DNA of 31,524 bases from a virus. The DNA lies in IMG/VR virus record IMGVR_UViG_3300044950_000323, positions 1-31,524 of that record; one strand, given 5' to 3'. Shown here in pieces: positions 14,704 through 23,855 of the stretch (positions within the stretch are counted from its first letter, which is position 1; each line of letters starts with the position of its first letter). Below the pieces are notes generated by a model. The model searched no databases and was not told the DNA's origin. It was given only the letters and a program-made list of their open reading frames with translations. The translations under genes were made by a program, and so were the position numbers.

Positions 14704-16115
14704 TATTTAGCTCCCTTCATGTAAGCCAGCGGAGCCTTGGCTTTTGGTGGAATTTTGTTGTTAGGCGCAGACCGCTTGTGCTTGCGAATCTGTTCCCGCA
14801 TACCGTCTAGTTTAGCAGCACCCGCCTCAGTGTTACCATCACCCAATGCAGATACAATGTCAGCGTCCATTACGTATTCACCGTGAGCAGCGTTGATTGG
14901 CACACCGTCATGTTGACCCGGACGATCACCAGCCAATAGACCCAAAGCACCTTGTGACTGACCGCGACCTTGGATCTTACCGCCGGAAGCCTTGTTCTGT
15001 GGTTTGCCACGAGTCTTCATACGCTCTACCGACCAAGCATTAGAGTTAATATCGCCTTGCGAAGACTTTGGGCCTTTCTTGTCGCCACCACCTAACAGGG
15101 AAGCTAGGACAGCCGCCATGTTAAGTGCGCCCATTGGACCACCTTGACCGTTGCTAGCGCCACCAGCCGCACCACGAGCTTGCTGAGCCGCACTACTGGA
15201 AGAACCTGACCTAGATTCGTTACCTTGTCCGGGGTTCTTACCGGTTAACGCTGCGGTCAGCTTGCTCAACCATGACGTGTTCGGACTGACTAAGCCTTGC
15301 CCTTCAGCAGCTTGACCTTCGACTTGGTTAAAGGTCTTTTCACCGGTGGGGTCATTCTGCCAGTCGTACATGGCGGAGTAAGGACCATGAACAGCTCGGG
15401 CGTTTTCGTAGGTGTTAGTTTCCGGGTTGTAGTCAGCCATAGACTGCCCGTAAGACATGGCGGCAAACTTGTCATTCATGTTGCTATTGATAGCCGACAT
15501 CTGCGGATTCTGGTAAGGACTAACGTCACCAAGCTTCCACGTGGTATCAGGGTTCTTTGACCACACAGGGGGCTTACCAGTGTCGCTGTACTTGGCTCTT
15601 GCCAGCTCTTGCTCCAAACCAATACTGTCTAGCGTCTTACCGTCCAGCATGTAAGTACCGCCACCCGTGTCATTAACTCGACCTTCAGTTAATGCGTCTT
15701 GCACCTTGAAGTCGTTAGACGAGTACGTTGGACGGGCAATCTCACGAACATAGCTCGCCATGTCCGAAGGAACATCGTTCAAGAACGGTGCGCCACTGCT
15801 TAATTCATTCAAGTCAACCGTACCATACTGACGCAAGTCAGGGTTAGCCAAGAAGCCAAGCACTGAATTGTTGTATGAGATAGACGGGTCAATAGCTTGC
15901 TGAATGTAGCTACTGAGGTTGTCGTTACCGTACAGACCACTGCTAGCCTCACCAAAGTCAAAGTTATTGAGCCAGTCAGAACTCCCGGGTTCAAACGTAC
16001 CTATGTCGCCATAAGCAGAAGGTAGATCTGGCATGGCGCTGTAATCACTATACGCCAGTGGGTCACTGTTGGTGTATGAGTTGACGCCATCGTCGTTACC
16101 GTATCCGTAGTCCAT
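14703..16115 (-). CDS. Virion protein with C-terminal GEYVMDAD-type motif, 470 aa
   Basis: The N-terminal two thirds are rich in Asp, Asn, Ser and Tyr and look poorly ordered. A Gly/Ser/Gln-rich linker (about 290-340) precedes a C-terminal block with HGEYVMDADIVSALGDGNTE then AGAAKLDGM and a basic KIPPKAK tail. The same kind of C-terminal block occurs in virion proteins of many podovirus-like phages; its function is not established. It overlaps by TAATG at both ends, so it is co-translated with its neighbours. Probably a minor internal or tail-tip protein. Confidence 0.72.
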   Translation of the reverse strand: MDYGYGNDDGVNSYTNSDPLAYSDYSAMPDLPSAYGDIGTFEPGSSDWLNNFDFGEASSGLYGNDNLSSYIQQAIDPSISYNNSVLGFLANPDLRQYGTVDLNELSSGAPFLNDVPSDMASYVREIARPTYSSNDFKVQDALTEGRVNDTGGGTYMLDGKTLDSIGLEQELARAKYSDTGKPPVWSKNPDTTWKLGDVSPYQNPQMSAINSNMNDKFAAMSYGQSMADYNPETNTYENARAVHGPYSAMYDWQNDPTGEKTFNQVEGQAAEGQGLVSPNTSWLSKLTAALTGKNPGQGNESRSGSSSSAAQQARGAAGGASNGQGGPMGALNMAAVLASLLGGGDKKGPKSSQGDINSNAWSVERMKTRGKPQNKASGGKIQGRGQSQGALGLLAGDRPGQHDGVPINAAHGEYVMDADIVSALGDGNTEAGAAKLDGMREQIRKHKRSAPNNKIPPKAKAPLAYMKGAK

Positions 16116-18163
16116 TATCTTACTCTTTTCTTATTCAGTGAACGTTTTGCAAAGGTTGAACCAAGACTACCTAACGTATTTGACACACCGCGATCCAAAC
16201 CTAAACTGGTCCCAGCGCCACCCAATGCTCCACCAACCAGCGAACCAAGTGCACCAGTTGCAGCACCGTTGAGGAAGTTACCGCCTCGTCTTGAGGCATC
16301 AATACCACCACCAATACCACCCATGATGGCAGAGCTACCTAACCTTGAGACCATTGGTGAGAGACCCATTGACTTACCTACGTTGCCCAAAGCGCCGCCA
16401 ACACCAGCCGCACCTAGACCGCCCATGAGAGCACCGCCCCAGTTACCATTACTGGCTGCATCAACAGCGTTAAGACCCGCTGCAAGCTGACCCCAACTGA
16501 GACCGGTACCTAGCGCATTGGCTGTAGCCGCTGCCCCGGCTGCTGTGCCTGCGGCACCTGCTGTAGCTGCTCCTGTACCTGCTGCGTTACCGGCCCCTGC
16601 CGCTGCGCCTGCGCCGCCATCAGCGCCCATAGCAAAGGCACTAATGATAATTGGTGCAATGGTGGAGAACGCTTGTTGCTGATTCTGGAAGCCCAGATTG
16701 TTGACCACAGTGTTCTGCATCATGTCATGACCCGGATCAATTTTGTCCATGATCGGGTCCATGAAATTAAACACATTGTTGAACAGTCCGCTCTTGGAGT
16801 TCTTAGCTCCCGGCACTGAGGTTTCAGTTCTGGTACTGAGGTGTTTATTCCTATTGTAGAACTCGGGGATCTTATCAATATCGTCAGTACCGAGCAGGTA
16901 CTTACCACCTTCGGTGCGACGTAGCATCTGCGCCAACGCACCAGCGTTCTCACCGTAGTCACGCCATGAAGCGTTACCGCCCTGCGTCACAGTTAGCTTA
17001 CCATCACCAGCTTTCTTCCAAGGCTTGCTGGCTTTGCCCTTCCGGAAATCTTGCGAAAACCCTTGATTCATGTGAGCTTGTGGCGACAGTCCAGCGGGGT
17101 CTATCTCGTAGCCCTTGGTTGACCATTCACCTGTGCGGGGGTCGACCATCATAAAGGCTTTACCGCCTAGCTGATGGATTGCGTTACCGCCTGAGAACGC
17201 GTTGTCGCCACCATAATTACCTTGCCAGTTTTGTGGATCTAGCCCACCTTCACCAGCGGCTTCTAGCTTTTCCATTAGACCGGCGTACTGCCCCGGACGA
17301 CCCATGATCTGTGCTTCACGCGCAGCGTTGGCAGCTTCTTGGTTGTCGTATAACGAGTCACCCCATTTGAACGCTTGCTTTGTGGGGGAGATATCATACA
17401 TGTCATCTGGCAGGGACTCGTGCATCAGGTTGCCGTACACCTTGTACGGCTCTTTGAGCTTACGCTCACCTTGAGTATAGTTTCCTGCGTCTTCACGACC
17501 AGTTAAGAACTTCTCCCACATTACCTGCTCAGGGGTCTTCTGACCAAATTGTTGGAAACCGCCATACTCGTCCGTCCACCCTTGTGGTGCTTGATAAGAC
17601 AAAGCATCTACGCCACCTAGCGTACCGCGATACTGATTACGGAGGACGTCGTCAACGCCGTAATACTGTGGGCCAGTACTCTTGCCATTGGCAGAGTTGA
17701 CCAGCTCATAACGCATAGCATCTAACTGACGCCGATTGTAGCCTTCAGGGGTGTCCGTGGTGGACAGGGCGTTCTCTACATCATCCATGTAGTCGCGCTT
17801 GACAAATCCCGTAGTCGGGTTCTGTGACGAGTAACCGGAGATATAAGGGTTGATCTTCTGTTTGTATTGGTCTAGCCAGCCGGACAAGTCAAGCGTACTG
17901 TATTTCTGAGCGGCTGCGTCGACCGACTCTTGAGAGGCGTAGCGGTCGTTATTGTAACTGTTACGCGCTTGCGCATTAACTTCTGGAATGAGCAAGGATG
18001 CATAACCTTTGTCCATCATCCCGTCCATGTTGACGGTTTGACCGGCCAAACGGTTCTGCGCTTGGTTAGGGTCTATGGCAGAGTTAGCGCCCATAACGGA
18101 GTTGACACCCGTTACAGAATTGACGCCGAGGTTACTATTTACACCTGAGTAGGAATTAGCCAT
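16115..18163 (-). CDS. Large virion protein with N-terminal repeats and Gly/Ala-rich end, 682 aa
   Basis: The N-terminus has four 6-residue repeats of the GVNS type (residues 6-29). The middle (about 60-480) is polar with many Gly, Tyr and Asn and no known motif. From about 510 it turns strongly Gly/Ala-rich and hydrophobic (IAPIIISAFAMGADGGAG, then a long GA-rich run to about 660), ending in a basic tail (KRSLNKKRVR). A glycine-zipper-like, membrane-inserting C-terminus is typical of ejected virion proteins that form a channel in the cell envelope; this is inferred. It overlaps the next gene by TAATG. Confidence 0.75.
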   Translation of the reverse strand: MANSYSGVNSNLGVNSVTGVNSVMGANSAIDPNQAQNRLAGQTVNMDGMMDKGYASLLIPEVNAQARNSYNNDRYASQESVDAAAQKYSTLDLSGWLDQYKQKINPYISGYSSQNPTTGFVKRDYMDDVENALSTTDTPEGYNRRQLDAMRYELVNSANGKSTGPQYYGVDDVLRNQYRGTLGGVDALSYQAPQGWTDEYGGFQQFGQKTPEQVMWEKFLTGREDAGNYTQGERKLKEPYKVYGNLMHESLPDDMYDISPTKQAFKWGDSLYDNQEAANAAREAQIMGRPGQYAGLMEKLEAAGEGGLDPQNWQGNYGGDNAFSGGNAIHQLGGKAFMMVDPRTGEWSTKGYEIDPAGLSPQAHMNQGFSQDFRKGKASKPWKKAGDGKLTVTQGGNASWRDYGENAGALAQMLRRTEGGKYLLGTDDIDKIPEFYNRNKHLSTRTETSVPGAKNSKSGLFNNVFNFMDPIMDKIDPGHDMMQNTVVNNLGFQNQQQAFSTIAPIIISAFAMGADGGAGAAAGAGNAAGTGAATAGAAGTAAGAAATANALGTGLSWGQLAAGLNAVDAASNGNWGGALMGGLGAAGVGGALGNVGKSMGLSPMVSRLGSSAIMGGIGGGIDASRRGGNFLNGAATGALGSLVGGALGGAGTSLGLDRGVSNTLGSLGSTFAKRSLNKKRVR
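18077..18148 (-). repeat. Four 18-bp tandem repeats (GVNS repeat)
   Basis: Four consecutive 6-codon units encode SGVNSN, LGVNSV, TGVNSV and MGANSA at the start of the 682-residue protein. The DNA copies have drifted at third positions while the protein pattern is kept, so the repeat is old and held at protein level. Confidence 0.8.
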
Positions 18164-18164
18164 A

Positions 18165-19907
18165 TTAACTTCTGACGTCGCCGGGTTCGGTGTGCAGGAT
18201 CGTACGACCCATTTCGAAATTCCCGTCTAGCGTGTTGCTTGTGAACCGAAGCCGTATCTGTCTTCTTTGTTCTCTCATGTCTATTTTACCCGTAGTCGAG
18301 CCAAAAGTAAATGGGGCGCTGTAAGTATCTTGCCCTTGAGCAAACTCCCGACCAATAACCTCTACCGTCATGTCACCCGACATGATAAAGTCAGGTTCAA
18401 TTCGGATGAGCCTTGTCCAACGATTCGGTCCTTTGATACCATTCTGTTGAGAACCGCCTGTGGGGTAACCGAAGTCACCTGTTTCAAAGTACGCTTCAAT
18501 AGCGTTCTCGAAGTTGGTCAGTACCGCATTCTTACCTTTTTCGTGGATGTAGTGACTGTTCAAAGGTATGAGCGCTGCGACTACCCCTGTACCTGCTCGG
18601 TTCAGGTTATTGATCGTCTCAGCAAACTGGAACAATGTTTCACGGGTAGCACCTACGCTAAGAGGTTTGACGACAATGGAGGTAGAAGATTCTACACTAA
18701 CAATCACTGCATTGTCATTAGTCGTGTTTCCCGTAATAGTGTCGTTGGCAACGAAACTGCCCGTAGGTGTGTCTAGAGTTATACGAAGCAACAGTTGTGA
18801 ACTGTCACCCACCCAAACAGGGTGATTAAACACCTGTGAGTAATAACCTGCGGTACGCGACAACTCGAAGTCGTACCAAGTCTTTTCACTGATATTGAAC
18901 ACCACAGCACGATTGCATTCAGTTGCTTCACCTTCAGGGTAGAACCAAATGATCTCGCCGTAGCGAGGTACTTTGGTCGCCCACACCTTCTGACGCTGGT
19001 CATAGTTGACGTTATCAAAGAACCAGTTCTTACTCATCTGGTTAGGAATCTCAGCAACCTTACCACCAGTGTAGACTAGGAAGCGGTCAATACCGACCCA
19101 GAAGTAATCACCGTCATACTCAATGACACTATTGGGTGACATGATAGAAGACTGGTTGGTAATGGTAGAGAACCGGAATACCGCATTACCGCCAACGTAA
19201 TCCATACGGATAACAGAATCCAGTGACCACAGTAAGCAAGCTGGACCTGACCCCGAGCGTAGCGGCAAACCCTTGACCACCTTGGCACCAGTTACTCGGT
19301 CTTGACCAGCATCACCGCCAGTTAGCGTTTGTGGCTGGTTGACATCTGTCCAACCTACTAGACCATCTGAACCATAATAAACGAGGTACGGAGCAATACA
19401 ACACACACCACCAGAGACCGTTAGACCTGTGATAGCGGTGAAAACTGTGGTTACATTCGCCACACCGAAGTAGACTTGAGTCGCGGTATCTTCATCAATC
19501 TTAGAGATAGAGTTGGTACGATGAGCGACAATGATCGTGTTCTTGCTACCAACCGCATCATCATACATGGTGTCCAGTGTCCAGGAACCGTCACTGACCA
19601 CCCACCCAGCCGGGGTGCGATCGTAAGAAGTACCCGCTCCACCATTACCGTCCACATTGGCTTGAGTGATACCGAACTGCGAACCACTGATTAGACCATT
19701 AAAGTCGCCTCGTGACCAAAGTAAAGAGGCACGTACCGTTCCTGGAATAGGTGAGACTACTTCGGCATACCCCCCCATCTTCTTGGGCTTACCGCGCATG
19801 AAGCGAGTCCATTGACCATCTACGTAGTTGTCACCGTCCAGTTGGGTACCGTCGCGTTTGATACCCGGCAACGTAGTGATCTGTGATACTTCTTTAATTT
19901 CAGCCAT
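18165..19907 (-). CDS. Beta-rich tail / DNA-stabilisation-like protein, 580 aa
   Basis: The start (TTLPGIKRDGTQ, then QWTRFMRGKPKKMGGY) is characteristic of a podovirus tail protein with a large beta-rich, probably beta-propeller, body. The many short Gly- and Trp-containing strands (VGWTDVNQPQTLTGGDAG, YDGDYFWVGIDRFLVYTGG) fit this. P22 gp10 (tail hub / packaged-DNA stabilisation) is a possible functional analogue, but homology to it is not shown. The gene lies between the fibre-associated gene and the internal proteins, as expected of a tail-hub component. It overlaps the gene before it by TAATG. Confidence 0.75.
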   Translation of the reverse strand: MAEIKEVSQITTLPGIKRDGTQLDGDNYVDGQWTRFMRGKPKKMGGYAEVVSPIPGTVRASLLWSRGDFNGLISGSQFGITQANVDGNGGAGTSYDRTPAGWVVSDGSWTLDTMYDDAVGSKNTIIVAHRTNSISKIDEDTATQVYFGVANVTTVFTAITGLTVSGGVCCIAPYLVYYGSDGLVGWTDVNQPQTLTGGDAGQDRVTGAKVVKGLPLRSGSGPACLLWSLDSVIRMDYVGGNAVFRFSTITNQSSIMSPNSVIEYDGDYFWVGIDRFLVYTGGKVAEIPNQMSKNWFFDNVNYDQRQKVWATKVPRYGEIIWFYPEGEATECNRAVVFNISEKTWYDFELSRTAGYYSQVFNHPVWVGDSSQLLLRITLDTPTGSFVANDTITGNTTNDNAVIVSVESSTSIVVKPLSVGATRETLFQFAETINNLNRAGTGVVAALIPLNSHYIHEKGKNAVLTNFENAIEAYFETGDFGYPTGGSQQNGIKGPNRWTRLIRIEPDFIMSGDMTVEVIGREFAQGQDTYSAPFTFGSTTGKIDMREQRRQIRLRFTSNTLDGNFEMGRTILHTEPGDVRS

Positions 19908-20287
19908 TATAAGTACCCGTTAATGATTACCCAACCACCCGAAATTGCCTTGAATGTCCTAGCCGCCCACTGTGTTGTCAGGTTCAAAGTACTAAGCCCC
20001 ATAACCGTGTCTGGACTAGTTGTGTTGATAGTCACAGTGGAAACACCTGTACGAACCACAGTGTATTCCTGCCCATTCTTAGCTCTTGGTAACGTAACTG
20101 TCGTTGCACCACTAACCATGATTACATCGTCGTCAAGGTTTATCTGGTAGGTAGTAGAGACAGTTTTAGTCTTGCATGTACCTTGAAGACCATGCAGTAA
20201 GTCCTGCGTTGCTTGGCGGTCGGAACTATGCCAGTGTGAGAAGCAGTCACCGCCACCGGTTAGTGAAGGATCATTTTCTGGTCTCAC
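19907..20287 (-). CDS. Fibre-associated tail protein, 126 aa
   Basis: GTG at 20287 is chosen: it overlaps the preceding stop (GTGA) and has GAGG 5 bases upstream; an ATG at 20332 would overlap the previous gene by 49 bases. The N-terminus, RPENDPSLTGGGDCFSHWHS then SDRQATQDLLHGLQ, is a pattern seen in small tail and collar proteins of many phages. The rest is beta-rich (DDDVIMVSGATTVTLPRAKN) and resembles the repeats in the fibre upstream. Probably a tail or receptor-binding accessory protein. Confidence 0.75.
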   Translation of the reverse strand: MRPENDPSLTGGGDCFSHWHSSDRQATQDLLHGLQGTCKTKTVSTTYQINLDDDVIMVSGATTVTLPRAKNGQEYTVVRTGVSTVTINTTSPDTVMGLSTLNLTTQWAARTFKAISGGWVIINGYL

Positions 20288-20793
20288 TTCAACCTCGGTG
20301 AAAACATAAACAGTGCACGCTTCTGAGAGCAATCATCCAGCAGCCAGCCGAAGTTGAGTACCAGGATCTTACCCATAAATGGTTTGACGCACTTGTACTG
20401 CCAGTACTTACCCATCGTGAAGCGTTGAACGCCGAACTGTTTAGTATGGTAGTCAAGCTGAAAAGCTCCAGTTCTAGTGACCTTCTCACCAATCATCGGT
20501 GCTGCCAGAACTGACCACTTGAACCCGTACAGATTGTTACGGTACAGCCAGCCGACCATTGACCAGTAGCTCGTCGCGTCCCGGCTTTTCTTCCAGTTGT
20601 TATCGCCCCACAGAGAGTTGTCCGGGGTCATCAGGTAGTTCAACCATGACGGCAACCGTGGCTCGGAGGCGAACCCATTCGCGTTATCAATCGACCCGTA
20701 CTGCATAGTTGCGAACAACGGCAGCAACGGCGTAATCAGATACGATAGCAACTGCACCGGGATATAGAGAACGAGGTAGAGAATCCAGCGCAT
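20284..20793 (-). CDS. Small membrane protein near the tail fibre, 169 aa (DUF7338-like)
   Basis: The N-terminus is a long hydrophobic helix (about 3-29: WILYLVLYIPVQLLSYLITP) that is probably a membrane anchor or uncleaved signal. The rest is Trp/Tyr-rich and soluble (WKKSRDATSYWSMVGWLYRN). Proteins of this kind occur next to fibre genes in short-tailed phages and are annotated only as DUF7338-like; that label is my recollection, not a search result. It starts in a TAATG overlap with the fibre gene and ends in a GTGA overlap. A role in lysis, entry exclusion or virion assembly cannot be told apart. Confidence 0.72.
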   Translation of the reverse strand: MRWILYLVLYIPVQLLSYLITPLLPLFATMQYGSIDNANGFASEPRLPSWLNYLMTPDNSLWGDNNWKKSRDATSYWSMVGWLYRNNLYGFKWSVLAAPMIGEKVTRTGAFQLDYHTKQFGVQRFTMGKYWQYKCVKPFMGKILVLNFGWLLDDCSQKRALFMFSPRLK

Positions 20794-23039
20794 TAGAGTT
20801 CTGCCGAGGCGGTATATGCGCCTGGGTTATATTCTGCCCCCGCACCAACCGACAACGCGTAAACACCTAACACACTATCGTTCACATAATCAGTTGCCCC
20901 AGTTGCGACAGTTGTAGTCGTTGGCATTGCGCGCTTTGTCACTTTGAAGTAAATAGGGACATTAACTCGTTGCGCCGAAGCACTGTAGTTAGTTCCACGC
21001 CCTGCCGTGCCAGCTTCAAAATACCGCTGACAAAGGGCAAGCTCAGTACCAATCGGGCGATGCTCAAATGGCGTTGCAATTGATCCAATTTCAAACTGTG
21101 CTTTGCTGACGACCCCAACAAATTTAATGGTGACGTTTGATCCTGCCGTTAGCGATGCCGTCTGCCCGCCGTTAGTGATGGACGTACCATTTACCGATGC
21201 CGTGCCAGCGCCAGTCCATGAAAGCGTATAAATACCACCCTCAATGCTTGCCCCTTCAATGACTTGCTCAATGCCCCCAGCGGGTGCCGTGACCGAATTA
21301 CCATTACCCGATGCCGAGAATGTAAGGTTTTGCCCGGAAGTAACAACGCGCCAGCGATCAAGCGTATATTGATTAGCCGCGCCGGTCGCTGCGCCAGACA
21401 CATAGGCGCGCTGGTTGATACCAAAATTGCCATTTATCAGTTTATTGCGAAACGAGGACATCTGCCCTACCGCCGCTGACACATTACAGGTAGCGCCTAG
21501 CGTCTTGTTCGTCAGCGTCTGAGTATCCGTGGTTCCGACGATAGCCCCAGATGGTGCGGTTACTGCAGTAACTCCAGATGTGCCGTTCCCCTTCAGGATG
21601 CCAGTGAGCGTTGTCGCGCCAGTTCCCCCGTTACCAACGGCCACCGTACCTGTAACATTTCCTGCTGTGGTAGCAGTTCCTGCGCTACCTGCAGATCCGG
21701 TAATACTGATTGCCCAGCCGGTTCCAGATGCTCCCCCGCCAGTGCTTGAGGGGACACCGAGGTTGGTACGCGCTGCACTGGCTGTAGTTGCCCCTGTGCC
21801 ACCGCTAGCAATAGGCAGGGGTGTACCCAGGGTAAGCCCACCGCTAACATCTAAAGCACCCGTAACCGTAGCGCCTGTAGGTGCCAAGTGCATTATATCA
21901 ACACCATTGACCGCGAAACCTAGACCGTTGGTACTGTACTTGAACAAGCCGGTGTTAGTCTGACTACTGAAGAACAGAGCAGGAACCGAGACGCTACCAT
22001 CTGTCAATGATACCGAGCTATTCGCCACAGCAGACTGAGCTGACATCACGTTCGTGCCGTCGCAGATAGCAATGATGCGTGCGCCCTGTGGAACAGTAGT
22101 ACCTGAACCCGCCGAGGTCTTAACGGTTATGGAGAAAGCAGTTGATATGTTAGAATAGGTGTAGTAGACTGAAACAACTGATGGAACGATGATAGTTACT
22201 GCCGAAGCAGGATTGCCAACGAAAGTAAGCAGTTTGTTAGAGGCTTCTGCTGCGGTAAGGGTAAAGGTGCCACCGGCAGAAACATCCTTGGTTAGCTGGG
22301 TGAATTGATACAAGGTGGAGCGCCCATAGCCAACTGAGTACCACTGCGTACCTGTACTAATCAACATCAGTGATTCTGACGGCTGAATTTGTAAAGTACT
22401 CTGACCATCGACCGTTTCGCTACTGGCGGGGTCAATCGTCAAGGTGCCTGTACCGTTGTTGCGAATCATGACAAAGTAGTCGTCACCCAATGTAGCCGCA
22501 GACGTTAATGAGAATGTACCCGTACCACCGGTGAATGATACCAGTTTGGCGCGGTAAGTACCGTCAATCGCTGTACTGGAGGCGACGGGGATAACTGGGT
22601 GCGACTGGTTGAGTGAAGCACCGATAGCTTTGATACCGTAACCTACCAGTGAAGCGGCGTCAGCCGTGGAGGTACCTACCCCAAAACCGATAACACCATA
22701 CACCCCGGAATCGGTCGTGTTGTTGACCAAGTAGAAGTAGCTGGCAGCACCGATAGCCACCGTAGCGATCTGCGTACCAGCATTATCCTTGACAATCAGT
22801 GTCTCTGAACCCGTATTGCGAATCAGAAAGTCTTCACCTACAGACACTTCCATAGCCGAGGGTAAGGTCAAAGCGTTACCGGCTAGACAGGAGATCTCGG
22901 TGATCTTAGCAATAGCCGAAGACGTACTGTCAGCATTATACGGCCAGACAACCGTGAGGTCGGTAGTAAGCGTTAAAGACGAAAAACCATACTCCGCTGG
23001 TGGAAGCGTTTGGTTTCCAAAAACCGAAGTATACGTCAT
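20793..23039 (-). CDS. Tail fibre / receptor-binding protein, 748 aa
   Basis: ATG 23039 is chosen, with GGGAG upstream and an ATGA overlap with the GIY-YIG gene. The N-terminal about 400 residues are beta repeats of the virion-attachment and shaft type. Fibre collagen-like motifs follow: PIASGGTGATTASAARTNLG near 410 and NGGTGATTLTGILKGNG near 470, then TLTNKTLG. From about 528 a carbohydrate-binding-like domain begins (FRNKLINGNFGINQR, TLDRWRV), and near 665 the common fibre segment FEHRPIGTELALCQRYFE appears. It should bind the host surface. The C-terminal third uses visibly different codons (more AAA, GAA, ATT, ACG), suggesting domain exchange. Confidence 0.9.
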   Translation of the reverse strand: MTYTSVFGNQTLPPAEYGFSSLTLTTDLTVVWPYNADSTSSAIAKITEISCLAGNALTLPSAMEVSVGEDFLIRNTGSETLIVKDNAGTQIATVAIGAASYFYLVNNTTDSGVYGVIGFGVGTSTADAASLVGYGIKAIGASLNQSHPVIPVASSTAIDGTYRAKLVSFTGGTGTFSLTSAATLGDDYFVMIRNNGTGTLTIDPASSETVDGQSTLQIQPSESLMLISTGTQWYSVGYGRSTLYQFTQLTKDVSAGGTFTLTAAEASNKLLTFVGNPASAVTIIVPSVVSVYYTYSNISTAFSITVKTSAGSGTTVPQGARIIAICDGTNVMSAQSAVANSSVSLTDGSVSVPALFFSSQTNTGLFKYSTNGLGFAVNGVDIMHLAPTGATVTGALDVSGGLTLGTPLPIASGGTGATTASAARTNLGVPSSTGGGASGTGWAISITGSAGSAGTATTAGNVTGTVAVGNGGTGATTLTGILKGNGTSGVTAVTAPSGAIVGTTDTQTLTNKTLGATCNVSAAVGQMSSFRNKLINGNFGINQRAYVSGAATGAANQYTLDRWRVVTSGQNLTFSASGNGNSVTAPAGGIEQVIEGASIEGGIYTLSWTGAGTASVNGTSITNGGQTASLTAGSNVTIKFVGVVSKAQFEIGSIATPFEHRPIGTELALCQRYFEAGTAGRGTNYSASAQRVNVPIYFKVTKRAMPTTTTVATGATDYVNDSVLGVYALSVGAGAEYNPGAYTASAEL

Positions 23040-23854
23040 ACATTTCTCCCAAAAACCCACCCAGCAGATAACAATGTATCTATTTCTTGAGCTAGAACCC
23101 GTTTACGAATACCGTCCTTATTCATCCATTTGCTCCCTTTAACCGCCAAACTAACCTTAGCTTTATGTTCTGGGTTATTGTTCATAGCTATAGTATAATC
23201 TCGAATTTTAGCTTTTGTTTCGTTAGAAAGAGTCTTACCTAGGTTCAAGCTACGTAAATGTTCTCTTGCTTCAGGTGTCATTTGAGCTTTTGTAATAGCT
23301 GACAGCTTTGCTTTTGTTTCAACTGACATGGGTTTCAGTACCCTACCCACCAAGGCTTGTGATATCTTTGCTTTGGTTTCAGGTGAGTGGGTCTTACCCA
23401 ACATATATCCAACTTTGCCTTTATTAGCAGCGCTAATGGCTTTTCGTGTGGTTTCCGTTGGTATATAACCCACAGTGTGCGTATTACCTAACATAGCCCT
23501 AGACACCGCTAACTTGTGGCTATTACTTCTAACAGAACCTAACGCATATTTGTTACCCGTAATCTTGGCAATATGCTCAGCTGTATGTTTGTAACCTCTA
23601 CACCCAAATACCCCACCGTCTGAAATATTGTAATTTTTTACAGAGTTGCGATAAACACCTATGAAGAACTTTTCCAAAAAGTCAGCGGTCGTATCGGACA
23701 AGGTGGAAGTCAGAACAGTCTTTGTAAAAAAGTCTTTACCGTACTTACGTTTTGCAGACGTGATTATCCTACCGTTACCGTAATTATTGCGAGAGGTTTG
23801 ACCAACGTAGCTTACCTCACTACCAAGGTTTTCTAGAGTATATAGCTCTATCAT
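23036..23854 (-). CDS. GIY-YIG homing endonuclease with NUMOD3 repeats
   Basis: 272 residues. The N-terminal nuclease has ELY (3-5) and YVG (16-18) in place of GIY and YIG, the expected catalytic Arg (R29) and Glu (E61), and N76. The rest is DNA-binding repeats of the NUMOD3 type (GKTHSPETKAKISQAL 153-168; VETKAKLSAI 178-187; GKTLSNETKAKIRDY 206-220) and a C-terminal KRVLAQEI ... AGWVFGRN segment. It is inserted between the adaptor-like gene and the fibre gene, is clearly AT-richer than both, and carries the SD for the fibre gene at its own 3' end. A free-standing mobile gene, not virion machinery. Confidence 0.92.
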   Translation of the reverse strand: MIELYTLENLGSEVSYVGQTSRNNYGNGRIITSAKRKYGKDFFTKTVLTSTLSDTTADFLEKFFIGVYRNSVKNYNISDGGVFGCRGYKHTAEHIAKITGNKYALGSVRSNSHKLAVSRAMLGNTHTVGYIPTETTRKAISAANKGKVGYMLGKTHSPETKAKISQALVGRVLKPMSVETKAKLSAITKAQMTPEAREHLRSLNLGKTLSNETKAKIRDYTIAMNNNPEHKAKVSLAVKGSKWMNKDGIRKRVLAQEIDTLLSAGWVFGRNV

Positions 23855-23855
23855 A

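Noticed and set aside
21590-21840. Short GGTGATT-like repeats as a CRISPR or regulatory array
   Set aside because: They are in frame and encode the usual fibre GGTGATT motifs, with no regular spacers.
21892-21900. Minus-strand TGATATAAT inside the tail fibre gene
   Set aside because: It matches the extended -10 box but lies mid-gene, with no following gene start, hairpin or SD arrangement; probably chance.
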